Shown: positions 42,527-53,124 of the stretch, in pieces
Layout: each line of letters opens with the position of its first letter
How positions within the stretch are numbered: position 1 is the first letter of the stretch
Source of the DNA: Pseudomonas gingeri
Lineage (GTDB): Bacteria; Pseudomonadota; Gammaproteobacteria; Pseudomonadales; Pseudomonadaceae
Assembly (NCBI RefSeq): GCF_013385635.1
Contig: NZ_JACAPR010000010.1
Span: 1-64,000 of the forward strand
Reading direction: 5' to 3'
DNA length: 64,000 nucleotides
Translations under genes and position numbers: made by a program
Notes under the pieces: generated by a model
Told to the model about the DNA's origin: nothing
Seen by the model: the letters and a program-made list of their open reading frames with translations, nothing else
Database searches by the model: none

Positions 42527-44527
42527 TCAGACGCTCGGCCGAGATTTACCCTGGCCGCGGATCAGGGCGCGCAGGGAAAAACGGTTCGGATGACAGGCCT
42601 CGGCAACGCTGCGTGGCAGCGGCAGCGGTTCATTCTCCAGCCAGGCGGCCAGCAACTCGCCGGAGAGCGGCGCGGTGATCAGACCACGGGAGCCATGGCC
42701 ACTGTTGATATACAGGCCTTCGAGCCAGGGGCAGGGCACCTGCGGTATCTGCCGGGCATCCCGTGCCAGCACGCCATAGGCCTCGGAGAATGACCGCGGG
42801 TCGGCCAGCGGACCGACTATCGGCAGATAATCGGCACTGGTGCAGCGAAAGGCGGCGCGCCCTTGCAACTGCTCCGGGGCCTGCCCGGCGGCGTTCAGGC
42901 GTGTCGCCAGATCGGGCGAGATGTCCTGCAACAAGGCCAGGTTGCCGATGTGCTCGGCGGTGGTCGGAGCCAGGTCGTCACTCTTGAAGTCGAAGCTGGC
43001 ACCCAGGGTATGCTCGCCGAGGCGTGCCGGTGCGACATAACCTTCGGCGCAGACCACGGTGTTCAGTGCGGCGCTGTCGGCGGTCTGTACCAGGCGGGTG
43101 ATCTGCCCGCGAATGCGTTTGAGCGGCAATGCCGCCGCGGCCGCGAAACGCTTCACCTCGGCAGCGCCGGCGAGGACCGCCACCGGCGCGCTGCCCAGCA
43201 GGGTATCGGCATCCCAGGCCTGCCATTGGCCGTCGACCCGACGCAGTTCGACGGCATCGCTGTGGGGCTGTACGGCAATATTCGGGTGGCCGGCCTGCCA
43301 GGCACACAGGGCCGGCGGGTGGACCCAGCCGCCCTCCGGGAAGAACAGTCCACCGTGCTCCAGGGTCACGCCGGCCCGGGCCTCGGCCTGAGTCCGATCC
43401 AGCACCTGCAGCAACCCGGGGCTGAAGGCGGCGGCCAATTGCGTCTGGCGCTCGGCTTCCTTCTCGTCGAAGGCCAGTTGCAGAACGCCGCAACCGTCCC
43501 AATCGACACCTCTGTGCAACTGTTCGAGCAAGCGCCGGGTATGGCCGAAACCGCTGAGAATCAGTTGCGACAGCGCGGTGCCATGGGCCGACAGCTTGAG
43601 GTACAGCACGCCCTGGGGGTTGCCCGAGGCTTCCCGGGCCAGGGCCTCGTGGCGTTCCAACAGGCAGACCTGCCAGCCACGGGCGGCCAGGCTCGCGGCG
43701 CTGGCGCAACCGGCCAGGCCGCCGCCGATCACCAGGACGCGGCGTTCGCTGACCTGGGGTTCCGGGCGGGCAAACCAGGGTTTGGCCGATAATGGCGCCG
43801 GCACATCCGCCGGCCAGGCGACGAACTCACCCCGCAGGATCTCCCACTTGTGGCCGATGCCCGGCGTGCGTTTCATCTTGAAACCGGCCGCGTTCAGCGA
43901 GCGGCGGACCCAACCGGTACTGGTAAAGGTGCTGATGGTCGAGCCGGGGGCCGCCAGTCGCGCCAGTTCCGCGAACAGCTCGGGGGTCCACATCTCGGGG
44001 TTTTTCGCCGGGGCGAAACCGTCGAGGAACCAGGCGTCGACCTGGGCGTCCAGTTGTGGCAGTTGCTCCAGCACATCGCCGATCAGCAGGGTAAGGGTGA
44101 CCCGACCGTTATCCAGCAGCATGCGCTGGAAGCCGGGGTGAATCGCCACGTATTGCTTGAGCAGCGGCGCGCAGAATTCTGCCAGTTCGGGCCAGAGGGC
44201 CAGGGCCCGTTGCAGGTCGGCGTGGCTCAATGGGTACTTCTCGACGCTGACGAAATGCAGCCGCGCACCCGGCGCCGCGCATTGTTCGAAGAGTTGCCAG
44301 GCACAGAGAAAATTCAGCCCGGTGCCGAAGCCGGTCTCACCGATCACCAGCCGTTCGTTCGGCTGCAGGGCTTCGAAGCGTTCCTTCAGGCGATTCTGTT
44401 CGATAAAGACATAACGGGTTTCTTCCAGGCCCGAGGCATCGGAAAAATACACATCGTCGAACACCCGGGAGTGGGGCAATCCCTGGTCGTCCCAGTCGAT
44501 CTGGGCGTGTGGCGCTACGCGGCTCAT
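42527..44527 (-). CDS. mnmC: Bifunctional tRNA 5-methylaminomethyl-2-thiouridine synthesis protein MnmC
   Basis: A 666-residue fusion. The N-terminal methyltransferase half (about 1-245) has the SAM motif GETGFGTGLNFLCAW and the WFLDGFAPAKNPEMW active-site strand; the C-terminal half (about 265-640) is an FAD-dependent oxidoreductase with VLVIGGGLAGCASAASLA and SGHGSRGLITAPLSG near the end. It removes the carboxymethyl group of cmnm5s2U34 and methylates the product in tRNAs. I chose the ATG at 44527 (MSRVAPHAQIDWDDQ), which matches the family start; the frame is open to 44623 without support. It converges on the NEL-domain gene with a 21-bp gap. Confidence 0.95.
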   Translation of the reverse strand: MSRVAPHAQIDWDDQGLPHSRVFDDVYFSDASGLEETRYVFIEQNRLKERFEALQPNERLVIGETGFGTGLNFLCAWQLFEQCAAPGARLHFVSVEKYPLSHADLQRALALWPELAEFCAPLLKQYVAIHPGFQRMLLDNGRVTLTLLIGDVLEQLPQLDAQVDAWFLDGFAPAKNPEMWTPELFAELARLAAPGSTISTFTSTGWVRRSLNAAGFKMKRTPGIGHKWEILRGEFVAWPADVPAPLSAKPWFARPEPQVSERRVLVIGGGLAGCASAASLAARGWQVCLLERHEALAREASGNPQGVLYLKLSAHGTALSQLILSGFGHTRRLLEQLHRGVDWDGCGVLQLAFDEKEAERQTQLAAAFSPGLLQVLDRTQAEARAGVTLEHGGLFFPEGGWVHPPALCAWQAGHPNIAVQPHSDAVELRRVDGQWQAWDADTLLGSAPVAVLAGAAEVKRFAAAAALPLKRIRGQITRLVQTADSAALNTVVCAEGYVAPARLGEHTLGASFDFKSDDLAPTTAEHIGNLALLQDISPDLATRLNAAGQAPEQLQGRAAFRCTSADYLPIVGPLADPRSFSEAYGVLARDARQIPQVPCPWLEGLYINSGHGSRGLITAPLSGELLAAWLENEPLPLPRSVAEACHPNRFSLRALIRGQGKSRPSV

Positions 44528-44666
44528 GGTGCAACTCGTGAACAGACAGTCGGCCATTCTAGCCGATTGGCCGACACCGCATTGATCCAGGGCAAATGCC
44601 GGGGACTTACCGACCCACAGCACGGTCTGATCCGCTAACCTTGCTCAATTCTGGAAGGAGCCCTCC

Positions 44667-46187
44667 ATGTTCGAATCCGCTGAAATCGGTCACGCCATCG
44701 ACAAAGAAACCTTCGACGCCGAAGTGCCCGCCTTGCGCGAAGCCCTGCTCGAAGTCCAGTTCGAATTGCAGCAGCAGAAGCGTTTCCCGGTGATTGTCCT
44801 GATCAACGGTATTGAAGGCGCCGGCAAGGGCGAAACCGTCAAGTTGCTCAACGAATGGATGGACCCGCGGTTGATCGAGGTGCGCACCTTCGACCAGCAG
44901 ACCGATGAAGAACTGGCCCATCCGCCGGCCTGGCGCTACTGGCGGATGCTGCCGGCCAAGGGGCGGATGGGGGTGTTCTTCGGCAACTGGTACAGCCAGA
45001 TGCTGCAAGGGCGGGTGCACGGCCTGTTCAAGGATGCGGTACTCGACCAGGCCATTGCCGGGGCCGAGCGCCTGGAGAAGATGCTCTGCGACGAAGGTGC
45101 GCTGATCTTCAAGTTCTGGTTCCACCTGTCCAAGAAGCAGATGAAGGCCCGGCTCAAGGCCTTGCAGGATGATCCGCTGCACAGCTGGCGCATCAGCCCG
45201 CTGGACTGGCAGCAGTCGCAAACCTACGACACTTTCGTGCATTTCGGCGAACGGGTGCTGCGCCGGACCAGTCGCGACTATGCGCCCTGGCATGTGATCG
45301 AAGGCGTCGATCCGCACTACCGCAGCCTGACGGTAGGGAAAATCCTCCTCGAAGGTCTGCAGGCGGCGCTGAAGTCCTCCCGGGTCGAGCCGCGGCCGAA
45401 CAATGCCGCCCCGCTGCCGGCGAGCGTCGACCAGATGAGCCTGCTCGACAGCCTGGACATGACTCTGAGCCTGGAGAAGGCCGACTACGAAGAGCAACTG
45501 GTCACCGAGCAGGCGCGGCTGTCGGGCCTGATGCGCGATAAACGCATGCGCAAGCACGCGCTGGTCGCGGTGTTCGAAGGCAATGATGCGGCGGGCAAGG
45601 GCGGCGCTATCCGTCGCCTGGCCGCGGCCCTCGACCCCCGCCAGTACAGCATCGTACCGATTGCCGCGCCCAGCGAGGACGAGCGGGCCCAGCCCTATCT
45701 GTGGCGCTTCTGGCGACAGATTCCGGCACGGGGCAAGTTCACCGTGTTCGATCGTTCCTGGTATGGCCGGGTGCTGGTGGAGCGGGTCGAGGGATTCTGC
45801 AGCACCAGCGACTGGCTGCGTGCCTACGGCGAGATCAACGATTTCGAGGAGCAACTGAGCGATGCCGGGGTGATCGTGGTGAAGTTCTGGCTGGCCATTG
45901 ACAAGCAGACCCAACTGGAGCGTTTCCAGCAGCGTGAAGAGATTCCGTTCAAGCGCTTCAAGATCACCGAGGACGATTGGCGCAATCGCGAGAAGTGGGA
46001 CCTCTACCGAGCGGCGGTAGGCGACATGGTCGACCGCACCAGTACAGAGATATCGCCCTGGACCCTGGTGGAGGCCAACGACAAGCGCTGGGCCCGGGTC
46101 AAGGTCCTGCGCACGGTCAACCAGGCGATCGAGGAGGCCTTCGCCACGCACGACAAACAGGACAGGAAGGGCAAGAAGTCGAAGTAA
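44667..46187 (+). CDS. pap: Polyphosphate:AMP phosphotransferase (PPK2 class II)
   Basis: A 506-residue protein made of two tandem PPK2 domains. The first has a degenerate Walker A NGIEGAGKGE (about 48-57); the second has the full EGNDAAGKGG (about 304-313) with FDRSWYGRVLVERVEGF as lid. Class II enzymes phosphorylate AMP to ADP with polyphosphate, the C-terminal domain being active. Start: ATG with GGAAGGAG upstream, one of the best ribosome binding sites in the window. It is divergent from mnmC by 139 bp. Confidence 0.93.
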   Translation: MFESAEIGHAIDKETFDAEVPALREALLEVQFELQQQKRFPVIVLINGIEGAGKGETVKLLNEWMDPRLIEVRTFDQQTDEELAHPPAWRYWRMLPAKGRMGVFFGNWYSQMLQGRVHGLFKDAVLDQAIAGAERLEKMLCDEGALIFKFWFHLSKKQMKARLKALQDDPLHSWRISPLDWQQSQTYDTFVHFGERVLRRTSRDYAPWHVIEGVDPHYRSLTVGKILLEGLQAALKSSRVEPRPNNAAPLPASVDQMSLLDSLDMTLSLEKADYEEQLVTEQARLSGLMRDKRMRKHALVAVFEGNDAAGKGGAIRRLAAALDPRQYSIVPIAAPSEDERAQPYLWRFWRQIPARGKFTVFDRSWYGRVLVERVEGFCSTSDWLRAYGEINDFEEQLSDAGVIVVKFWLAIDKQTQLERFQQREEIPFKRFKITEDDWRNREKWDLYRAAVGDMVDRTSTEISPWTLVEANDKRWARVKVLRTVNQAIEEAFATHDKQDRKGKKSK

Positions 46188-46290
46188 GACGATGACGACG
46201 CATACACCCAGTGAATGATCGTCGCAGTCCCGGATTGGGCGAGCTTATGCTCGTCTTCTCCTGGACCGACAATAACAATGAGGTGTTCCC

Positions 46291-47472
46291 ATGCGTGAAG
46301 TGGTGATCGTCGATAGCGTGCGTACTGGCCTGGCCAAGTCGTTTCGCGGCAAGTTCAACCAGACCCGGCCCGATGATATGGCCGCCCATTGTGTCAACGC
46401 CCTGTTGCTGCGCAACGGCATCGATCCGGCGAGTGTCGAGGATTGCGTCGTCGGTGCCGGCTCCAACGAAGGTGCCCAGGGCTACAACATCGGGCGTAAC
46501 GTCGCGGTGCTGTCACAGCTGGGCACCGGCACGGCGGGCATGACCCTCAACCGGTTCTGCTCTTCTGGCCTGCAGGCGATTGCCATTGCCGCCAACCAGA
46601 TCGCTTCCGGTTGCAGCGATATCATCGTCGCCGGGGGGGTCGAGTCCATCAGCCTGACGATGAAAAGCGTCAATACCGAGAACCTGATCAACCCGCTGCT
46701 CAAGGAGCAGGTGCCGGGTATCTACTTTCCCATGGGGCAGACGGCGGAGGTCGTGGCCCGGCGTTATAACGTCAGTCGCGAGCAGCAGGACCTCTATGCG
46801 TTGCAAAGCCAGCAGCGCACCGCCGCCGCCCAGGACGCCGGCCTGTTCGACGATGAAATCGTGCCGATGACGGTGACCTACGCGGTCGAGGACAAGGCCA
46901 GCGGGCAGATCCAACGCCTGCAAGGCGTGGTCGATCGGGATGATTGCAACCGTCCGGACACCACCCTGGAAAGCCTGGCCGGGCTCAAGCCGGTGTTTGC
47001 CGAAGACGGTTCGGTGACGGCGGGGAACTCGTCGCAGTTGTCCGATGGCGCGTCGATGACCCTGGTCATGAGCCTGGAGAAGGCGCTGGAACTGGGGCTC
47101 AAGCCCAAGGCGTTTTTTCGCGGCTTCACCGTGGCCGGTTGCGAGCCGGACGAGATGGGTATCGGCCCGGTGTTCTCGGTGCCGAAGCTGCTCAAGGCCA
47201 AGGGATTGACGGTGGCGGATATCGACCTGTGGGAGCTCAACGAGGCCTTCGCTTCGCAATGCCTGTACAGCCGCGACCGGCTGGAGATCGACAATGCGAA
47301 GTACAACGTCAACGGTGGCTCGATTTCCATTGGCCATCCGTTTGGCATGACCGGTTCACGCCAGGTCGGGCATCTGGTCCGCGAGCTGCAACGGCGTAAC
47401 CTGCGCTACGGCATCGTGACCATGTGCGTGGGGGGCGGGATGGGCGCGACGGGGTTGTTCGAAGCGTCCTAG
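46291..47472 (+). CDS. Thiolase (acetyl-CoA C-acyltransferase)
   Basis: A 393-residue thiolase. The nucleophile Cys90 lies in LNRFCSSGLQAIAIAA; NEAFA with Asn, the His of GHPFGMTG and the second Cys in CVGGGMGA complete the active site. It could act in beta-oxidation or acetoacetyl-CoA/ketoacid cleavage; no partner genes are adjacent. Start: ATG with GAGG upstream. Its TAG overlaps the stop of the convergent DUF6316 gene (CTAG). Confidence 0.93.
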   Translation: MREVVIVDSVRTGLAKSFRGKFNQTRPDDMAAHCVNALLLRNGIDPASVEDCVVGAGSNEGAQGYNIGRNVAVLSQLGTGTAGMTLNRFCSSGLQAIAIAANQIASGCSDIIVAGGVESISLTMKSVNTENLINPLLKEQVPGIYFPMGQTAEVVARRYNVSREQQDLYALQSQQRTAAAQDAGLFDDEIVPMTVTYAVEDKASGQIQRLQGVVDRDDCNRPDTTLESLAGLKPVFAEDGSVTAGNSSQLSDGASMTLVMSLEKALELGLKPKAFFRGFTVAGCEPDEMGIGPVFSVPKLLKAKGLTVADIDLWELNEAFASQCLYSRDRLEIDNAKYNVNGGSISIGHPFGMTGSRQVGHLVRELQRRNLRYGIVTMCVGGGMGATGLFEAS

Positions 47473-47672
47473 AGACCGGCCTGGATATCCTTCGCCAGTT
47501 GCATCCGCTGTATATAGAGCCGGGTTCCCCGCTCGGCATCGTCGCGTGTGAAAAACGGCCCTTCGAGGGTGTTCTCACGGGTGCTGAAAAAGTACTGGCC
47601 ATTGATTGCACTGACACGGTCACTGCGAAAGCGCGTGGCCTCGGTGTTGTCCTGGGCGCGTTTGACGAACAT
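47469..47672 (-). CDS. DUF6316-like small protein
   Basis: A 67-residue protein containing TRFRSDRVSAINGQYFFSTRENTLEGPFFTRDDAERGTRLYIQR. The pattern, with RxDRxxxxNGxYFFSTRExTxxGPF, matches the DUF6316 family of small Pseudomonas proteins with unknown function. The stop codon shares the CTAG palindrome with the thiolase stop. Confidence 0.75.
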   Translation of the reverse strand: MFVKRAQDNTEATRFRSDRVSAINGQYFFSTRENTLEGPFFTRDDAERGTRLYIQRMQLAKDIQAGL

Positions 47673-47885
47673 GGAGAAAAATTCCGTGAATAGGGATGAT
47701 TGTCAGAAAACCAGCATAAAACTTATAGAGATACGTCACCTGATCATCCGATCAACGGCTTGGGTCAATTTGTTGGCGGCGCCCAGGCGTCGGTCGATGT
47801 CGTTTTTGTCTGCCGTAGCGGCTGTGGGGCAGGTCGTGGGCCGCATAGAATGGCGGCTTGAATTCCTCGGCCTACAGGACTGTCC

Positions 47886-48839
47886 ATGCATATTTCATCC
47901 GGCCGTTGGGGCTATGGGATGTTTCTCGCCCTGCTGACCGCCGTGCTTTGGGGCATCCTGCCCATCAAGCTCAAACAGGTCTTGCTGGTGATGGACCCGG
48001 TGAGCGTGACTTGGTGTCGACTGATTGTCTCGGGTGGTTTTCTGTTCTTCTACCTCGCGGCCACGCGCCGCCTGCCGAGCTGGCGCGCGCTGGGCCCAAG
48101 GGGTGGCTGGCTGGTACTGCTGGCGGTGTTCGGTCTGACCGGCAACTACGTGCTGTACCTGATGGGCCTGAACCTGCTCAGTCCCGGCACCGCGCAACTG
48201 GTGGTGCAGATGGGGCCGATCTTCCTGCTGATCGCCAGCCTGTTCGTGTTCAAGGAACGCTTCAGCCTGGGGCAGGGCATCGGGCTGCTGGTACTGCTGG
48301 TCGGCTTCGGGTTGTTCTTCAACCAGCGCTTGAGCGAGTTGCTGACCTCCCTGGGCAACTACACCGCCGGCGTGCTGATGGTGTTGCTGGCTTCCACGGT
48401 CTGGACCTTTTATGCCCTGAGCCAGAAGCAGTTGCTGACGGTGTGGAATTCGTTGCAGGTGATGATGGTGATCTACCTGTTCTGCGCCTTGTTACTGACC
48501 CCTTGGGCGCATCCTGCCGAAGTCTTGCGGTTGAGTCCGCTGCAGGGCTGGTTGCTGCTGGGCTGCTGCCTGAATACCTTGGTGGCCTATGGCGCATTCG
48601 CCGAGGCGCTGGCGCATTGGGAGGCATCACGGGTCAGTGCGACCCTGGCGATCACACCGCTGGTGACCTTCGGTTCGGTGGCGCTGGCGGCCTGGATCTG
48701 GCCGGAGTACGTGCATGCCGAAGAGATCAACGGCCTGGGGTATGGCGGGGCGGTACTGGTGGTGCTCGGTTCGGCGCTGGTGGCCCTGGGCCCTTCGCTG
48801 ATTGCCGGGCTCAAGGCCAGGCGCATGCGAATGGCGTAG
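47886..48839 (+). CDS. EamA-family drug/metabolite transporter (DMT)
   Basis: A 317-residue protein with ten TM segments arranged as two EamA halves (about 15-145 and 158-300). PxxVTWCRLIVSGGFLFF and YLMGLNLLSPGTAQLVVQMGPIF are typical of the family. The RarD/YddG-type members export amino acids or aromatic compounds; the substrate here is unknown. A dispersed repeat follows the stop. Confidence 0.9.
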   Translation: MHISSGRWGYGMFLALLTAVLWGILPIKLKQVLLVMDPVSVTWCRLIVSGGFLFFYLAATRRLPSWRALGPRGGWLVLLAVFGLTGNYVLYLMGLNLLSPGTAQLVVQMGPIFLLIASLFVFKERFSLGQGIGLLVLLVGFGLFFNQRLSELLTSLGNYTAGVLMVLLASTVWTFYALSQKQLLTVWNSLQVMMVIYLFCALLLTPWAHPAEVLRLSPLQGWLLLGCCLNTLVAYGAFAEALAHWEASRVSATLAITPLVTFGSVALAAWIWPEYVHAEEINGLGYGGAVLVVLGSALVALGPSLIAGLKARRMRMA

Positions 48840-48859
48840 GCATGATGAGCGGGCTTGAT

Positions 48860-48916
48860 GATCGTTCCCACGCTCCGCGTGGGAACGCCTCCCTGGACGC
48901 TCTGCATCTGCTGCGG
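48860..48916. repeat. Dispersed repeat with GTTCCCACGC core (copy 3)
   Basis: Begins GATCGTTCCCACGCTCCGCG and continues into CCTCCCTGGACGCTCTGC, closely matching the copies at 5402-5454 and 11355-11462. It lies between convergent EamA and fumC genes. Confidence 0.65.
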
Positions 48917-48931
48917 TAGGTGCTGTGCAAA

Positions 48932-50326
<1,395 letters not shown>

Positions 50327-50520
50327 CGGGCACACTCCTCAAGGTCTGATAGCGCAGTTTAGGCCCTGATCGGCCTGGTAGGTTCCTTGCCCTGGTTTTT
50401 ACCACCATCGGTTCGACTCGACAGTGTCACAAACGGTGTCGGGGTTGAGTGACACACTTTGTTAGGCGCAGAATGGTCGCCCTTGGGGTTTTACCTCGCC
50501 TGTTAGTTAAAGGAAACTCG

Positions 50521-51042
50521 ATGACCCGTCTTCGTGCCATCTGTACCGCGGTTGCTCTGGTATGCGCCAGCGGCCAGGTTTTCGCCGATACCGCCAGCCA
50601 CAACGCCAGTGCCGAAGCTTTCCTGACGCTGGCCCACGCCGACAAGCTCGGAACCCCGGTCTACTCGCAAGTGCAGCAGATGTTCGCCCAGCGCTTCGCC
50701 CAGACCCAGGCGCCGGACTCGAAAAAGCCGCTGCTCGATACCTACCAGGCCAAGGCCAACGCCGCCCTGGACCAGGCCATCGGCTGGGACAAGCTCAAGC
50801 CTGACATGGTCAAGCTCTACACCAGCAACTTCAGCGAATCCGAGCTCAAGGACCTGGTCGCGTTCTACCAGTCGCCACTGGGCAAGAAAGTCCTGGAAAA
50901 AATGCCGCAACTGACCCAGCAATCGGCCCAGATGACCCAGGCCAAGCTGGAAAGCGCGGTACCGGTGGTCAACAAGCTGCTGGAAGACATGACCAACGAG
51001 CTGGCGCCGGCCAAGCCTGCGGCACCGGCGAAGAAGAAGTAA
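50521..51042 (+). CDS. DUF2059-family periplasmic protein
   Basis: A 173-residue protein with signal peptide (MTRLRAICTAVALVCASGQVFA) and a helical DUF2059-like body, including LKDLVAFYQSPLGKKVLEKMPQLTQQSA, the hallmark of that family, and an Ala/Pro/Lys-rich tail. The function is unknown. It lies 12 bp upstream of the bolA-type gene, probably in one transcript. Start: ATG with AAGGAA upstream. Confidence 0.85.
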   Translation: MTRLRAICTAVALVCASGQVFADTASHNASAEAFLTLAHADKLGTPVYSQVQQMFAQRFAQTQAPDSKKPLLDTYQAKANAALDQAIGWDKLKPDMVKLYTSNFSESELKDLVAFYQSPLGKKVLEKMPQLTQQSAQMTQAKLESAVPVVNKLLEDMTNELAPAKPAAPAKKK

Positions 51043-51054
51043 GCGGAGCCCGCG

Positions 51055-51348
51055 ATGACCATGCAACAACGTATCGAAACCGCCTTGGGCGCCTTGCACC
51101 CCGAGCACCTGCAGGTACTGGATGAAAGCCACATGCACAGCCGCGGGTTGCAGACCCATTTCAAGGCGGTGCTGGTCAGCGAGCAGTTTGCCGGGTTGAA
51201 CAGTGTCAAGCGCCACCAGAAGGTCTACGCCACCCTGGGTGACCTGATGGGGCAGTTCCATGCGTTGGCCTTGCATACCTACACCCCTGAAGAGTGGGTG
51301 AAAATCGGTGCGGCACCGGCTTCGCCGACCTGCGCCGGCGGACACTAG
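51055..51348 (+). CDS. BolA-family protein
   Basis: A 97-residue BolA-like protein: MQQRIETALGALHPEHLQVLDESHMH, HFKAVLVSEQFAGLNSVKRHQKVY (the VxS-x-x-F-x-x-x-x-x-x-xRHQ motif) and LGDLMGQFHALALHTYTPEEW. BolA proteins pair with monothiol glutaredoxins in Fe-S handling or act on morphology genes. This one lacks an obvious Cys near the N-terminus. Start: ATG with GGAG upstream; the DUF2059 gene is 12 bp upstream. Confidence 0.93.
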   Translation: MTMQQRIETALGALHPEHLQVLDESHMHSRGLQTHFKAVLVSEQFAGLNSVKRHQKVYATLGDLMGQFHALALHTYTPEEWVKIGAAPASPTCAGGH

Positions 51349-51468
51349 CCCGTAGGAGCAGCCGGTCGACGCTCGATTGCTCGCGATGAGGCCATCCGGC
51401 CAGCCGAAGCGCTGACGGAACAACGCTGGTTACAGTCCCATCGCAGTCTGCTTTTTGCTAGAATCCGC

Positions 51469-51498
51469 AACGCGCCGCTCAGTCGGCGCGTTTTTTTT
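51469..51498 (+). terminator. Intrinsic terminator after the bolA-type gene
   Basis: AACGCGCCG-CTCAGT-CGGCGCGTT followed by a run of T; a strong rho-independent signal separating the bolA group from trhO. Confidence 0.88.
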
Positions 51499-51546
51499 GC
51501 GTCCGGTTCGCCCTTTGCGAGGGCAGCCACCTGGAGAGAAATACCC

Positions 51547-52485
51547 ATGACTCAACCTATCGTCGTGGCGGCACTGTACAAGTTCGTCACCCTCGAAGAT
51601 TACGTCGCCCTGCGCGAGCCCCTGTTGCAGGCGATGGTCGACAACGGCATCAAGGGCACCCTGCTGATCGCCGAGGAAGGCATCAACGGCACCGTGTCCG
51701 GTAGCCGCGAGGGCATCGACGGGCTGATGGCCTGGCTGAAGAACGATCCGCGCATGGTGGATATCGACCACAAGGAGTCCTACTGCGACGACCAGCCGTT
51801 CTATCGAACCAAGGTCAAGTTGAAGAAGGAAATCGTGACCCTGGGTGTCGAAGGCGTGGACCCGAACAAACAGGTCGGCACCTATGTCGATCCACAGGAC
51901 TGGAATGCCCTCATCGCGGACCCTGAGGTGCTGCTGATCGATACCCGCAACGACTACGAGGTCTCGATCGGTACCTTCGAAGGCGCCATCGACCCGAAAA
52001 CCACCAGTTTTCGCGAGTTTCCCGACTACATCAAGGCCAACTTCGACCCGTCCCGGCACAAGAAAGTCGCTATGTTCTGCACCGGCGGCATTCGTTGCGA
52101 GAAGGCCTCGAGCTATATGCTCGGCCAGGGTTTCGACGAGGTCTACCACCTCAAGGGCGGGATCCTGAAGTACCTCGAAGAGGTGCCCCAGGAAGAAAGC
52201 CAATGGCGCGGCGACTGCTTTGTGTTCGACAACCGCGTGACCGTTCGCCACGACCTGAGCGAAGGCGACTACGACCAGTGCCACGCCTGTCGGACACCGG
52301 TCAGCATCGAAGACCGTGCGTCGGAACACTATGTGGCCGGCATCAGTTGCCCGCATTGCTGGGACACACTGAGCGAGAAGACTCGCCGCAGTGCCACTGA
52401 TCGGCAGAAGCAGATCGAACTGGCCAAGGCGCGCAACCAACCGCACCCGATCGGCTACAACTATCGCCAACCTTCCGAGGCCTGA
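51547..52485 (+). CDS. trhO: tRNA uridine(34) hydroxylase TrhO (rhodanese-like)
   Basis: A 312-residue protein. Residues 1-95 are an N-terminal acylphosphatase-like domain ([28 protein letters not shown]); residues 125-225 are a rhodanese domain with catalytic Cys178 in [17 protein letters not shown] and [11 protein letters not shown]. The C-terminus has two CxxC pairs ([17 protein letters not shown]) that may bind zinc. TrhO hydroxylates U34 of tRNAs with prephenate-independent oxygen use. Start: ATG with GGAGAG upstream. Confidence 0.95.
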   Translation: MTQPIVVAALYKFVTLEDYVALREPLLQAMVDNGIKGTLLIAEEGINGTVSGSREGIDGLMAWLKNDPRMVDIDHKESYCDDQPFYRTKVKLKKEIVTLGVEGVDPNKQVGTYVDPQDWNALIADPEVLLIDTRNDYEVSIGTFEGAIDPKTTSFREFPDYIKANFDPSRHKKVAMFCTGGIRCEKASSYMLGQGFDEVYHLKGGILKYLEEVPQEESQWRGDCFVFDNRVTVRHDLSEGDYDQCHACRTPVSIEDRASEHYVAGISCPHCWDTLSEKTRRSATDRQKQIELAKARNQPHPIGYNYRQPSEA

Positions 52486-52488
52486 ACC

Positions 52489-53124
52489 ATGTCCGCGCGC
52501 CTGCTCTATGTGATGGATCCGATGTGCTCCTGGTGCTGGGGCTTTGCCCCGGTGGCCGAGGCCCTGGTCAAGCAGGCGCAGGCAGCGGGCGTCGAACTGC
52601 ACCTGGTGATGGGCGGCTTGCGCACCGGCAGTGGCACGGCCCTGGAGCCGACCACCCGGCGCTACATCCTCGAGCACTGGCAGGCGGTCACCGAGGCCAC
52701 CGGCCAGCCCTTCACGTTTGAAGGCGCCTTGCCCGAGGGCTTTGTCTATGACACCGAACCGGCATGCCGTGCGGTGATCACCGCACGCAGCCTGGCGGCG
52801 GACTGTGCCTGGCGTCTGGTGGGGCTGATCCAGCGGGCTTTCTACGTTGAAGGACGGGACGTCACCCAGGCCGGTGTGCTGGTGGAACTGGCCGAAGCGG
52901 CCGGCGTGCCGCGCATCGAGTTTGCCGAAGCCTTCGACAAGGCCGAACAGCATGCGGCCACGGCGGCCGACTTTACCTGGGTCCAGGACCTGGGCATCGC
53001 CGGTTTCCCGACCCTGCTGGCCGAGCGTAATGGCCAACTGGCGCTGCTGACCAATGGCTACCAGCCCCTTGCCGAGTTGTCACCGCTGCTCGGCCGTTGG
53101 CTGGAGCGTGCGGCCTGTGCCTGA
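52489..53124 (+). CDS. DsbA-family (FrnE-like) thioredoxin-fold protein
   Basis: A 211-residue cytoplasmic protein without signal peptide. The redox motif CSWC (13-16, in MDPMCSWCWGF) and the cis-Pro (GIAGFPTLL near 178) define a DsbA-family fold; the inserted helical domain resembles FrnE-type oxidoreductases. It starts 3 bp beyond the trhO stop. Its own end overlaps the ABC exporter start by 8 bp, so trhO, this gene and the exporter form a coupled transcript. Substrates are unknown. Confidence 0.87.
   Translation: MSARLLYVMDPMCSWCWGFAPVAEALVKQAQAAGVELHLVMGGLRTGSGTALEPTTRRYILEHWQAVTEATGQPFTFEGALPEGFVYDTEPACRAVITARSLAADCAWRLVGLIQRAFYVEGRDVTQAGVLVELAEAAGVPRIEFAEAFDKAEQHAATAADFTWVQDLGIAGFPTLLAERNGQLALLTNGYQPLAELSPLLGRWLERAACA

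Noticed and set aside
47858..48919. Alternative frame over the EamA transporter
   Set aside because: Gly/Arg-rich translation without motifs; the EamA frame has ten TM segments.
51351..51420. REP-like hairpin after the bolA-type gene
   Set aside because: Only fragments of a REP core are recognisable and the arms do not pair well; possibly a decayed copy, not called.
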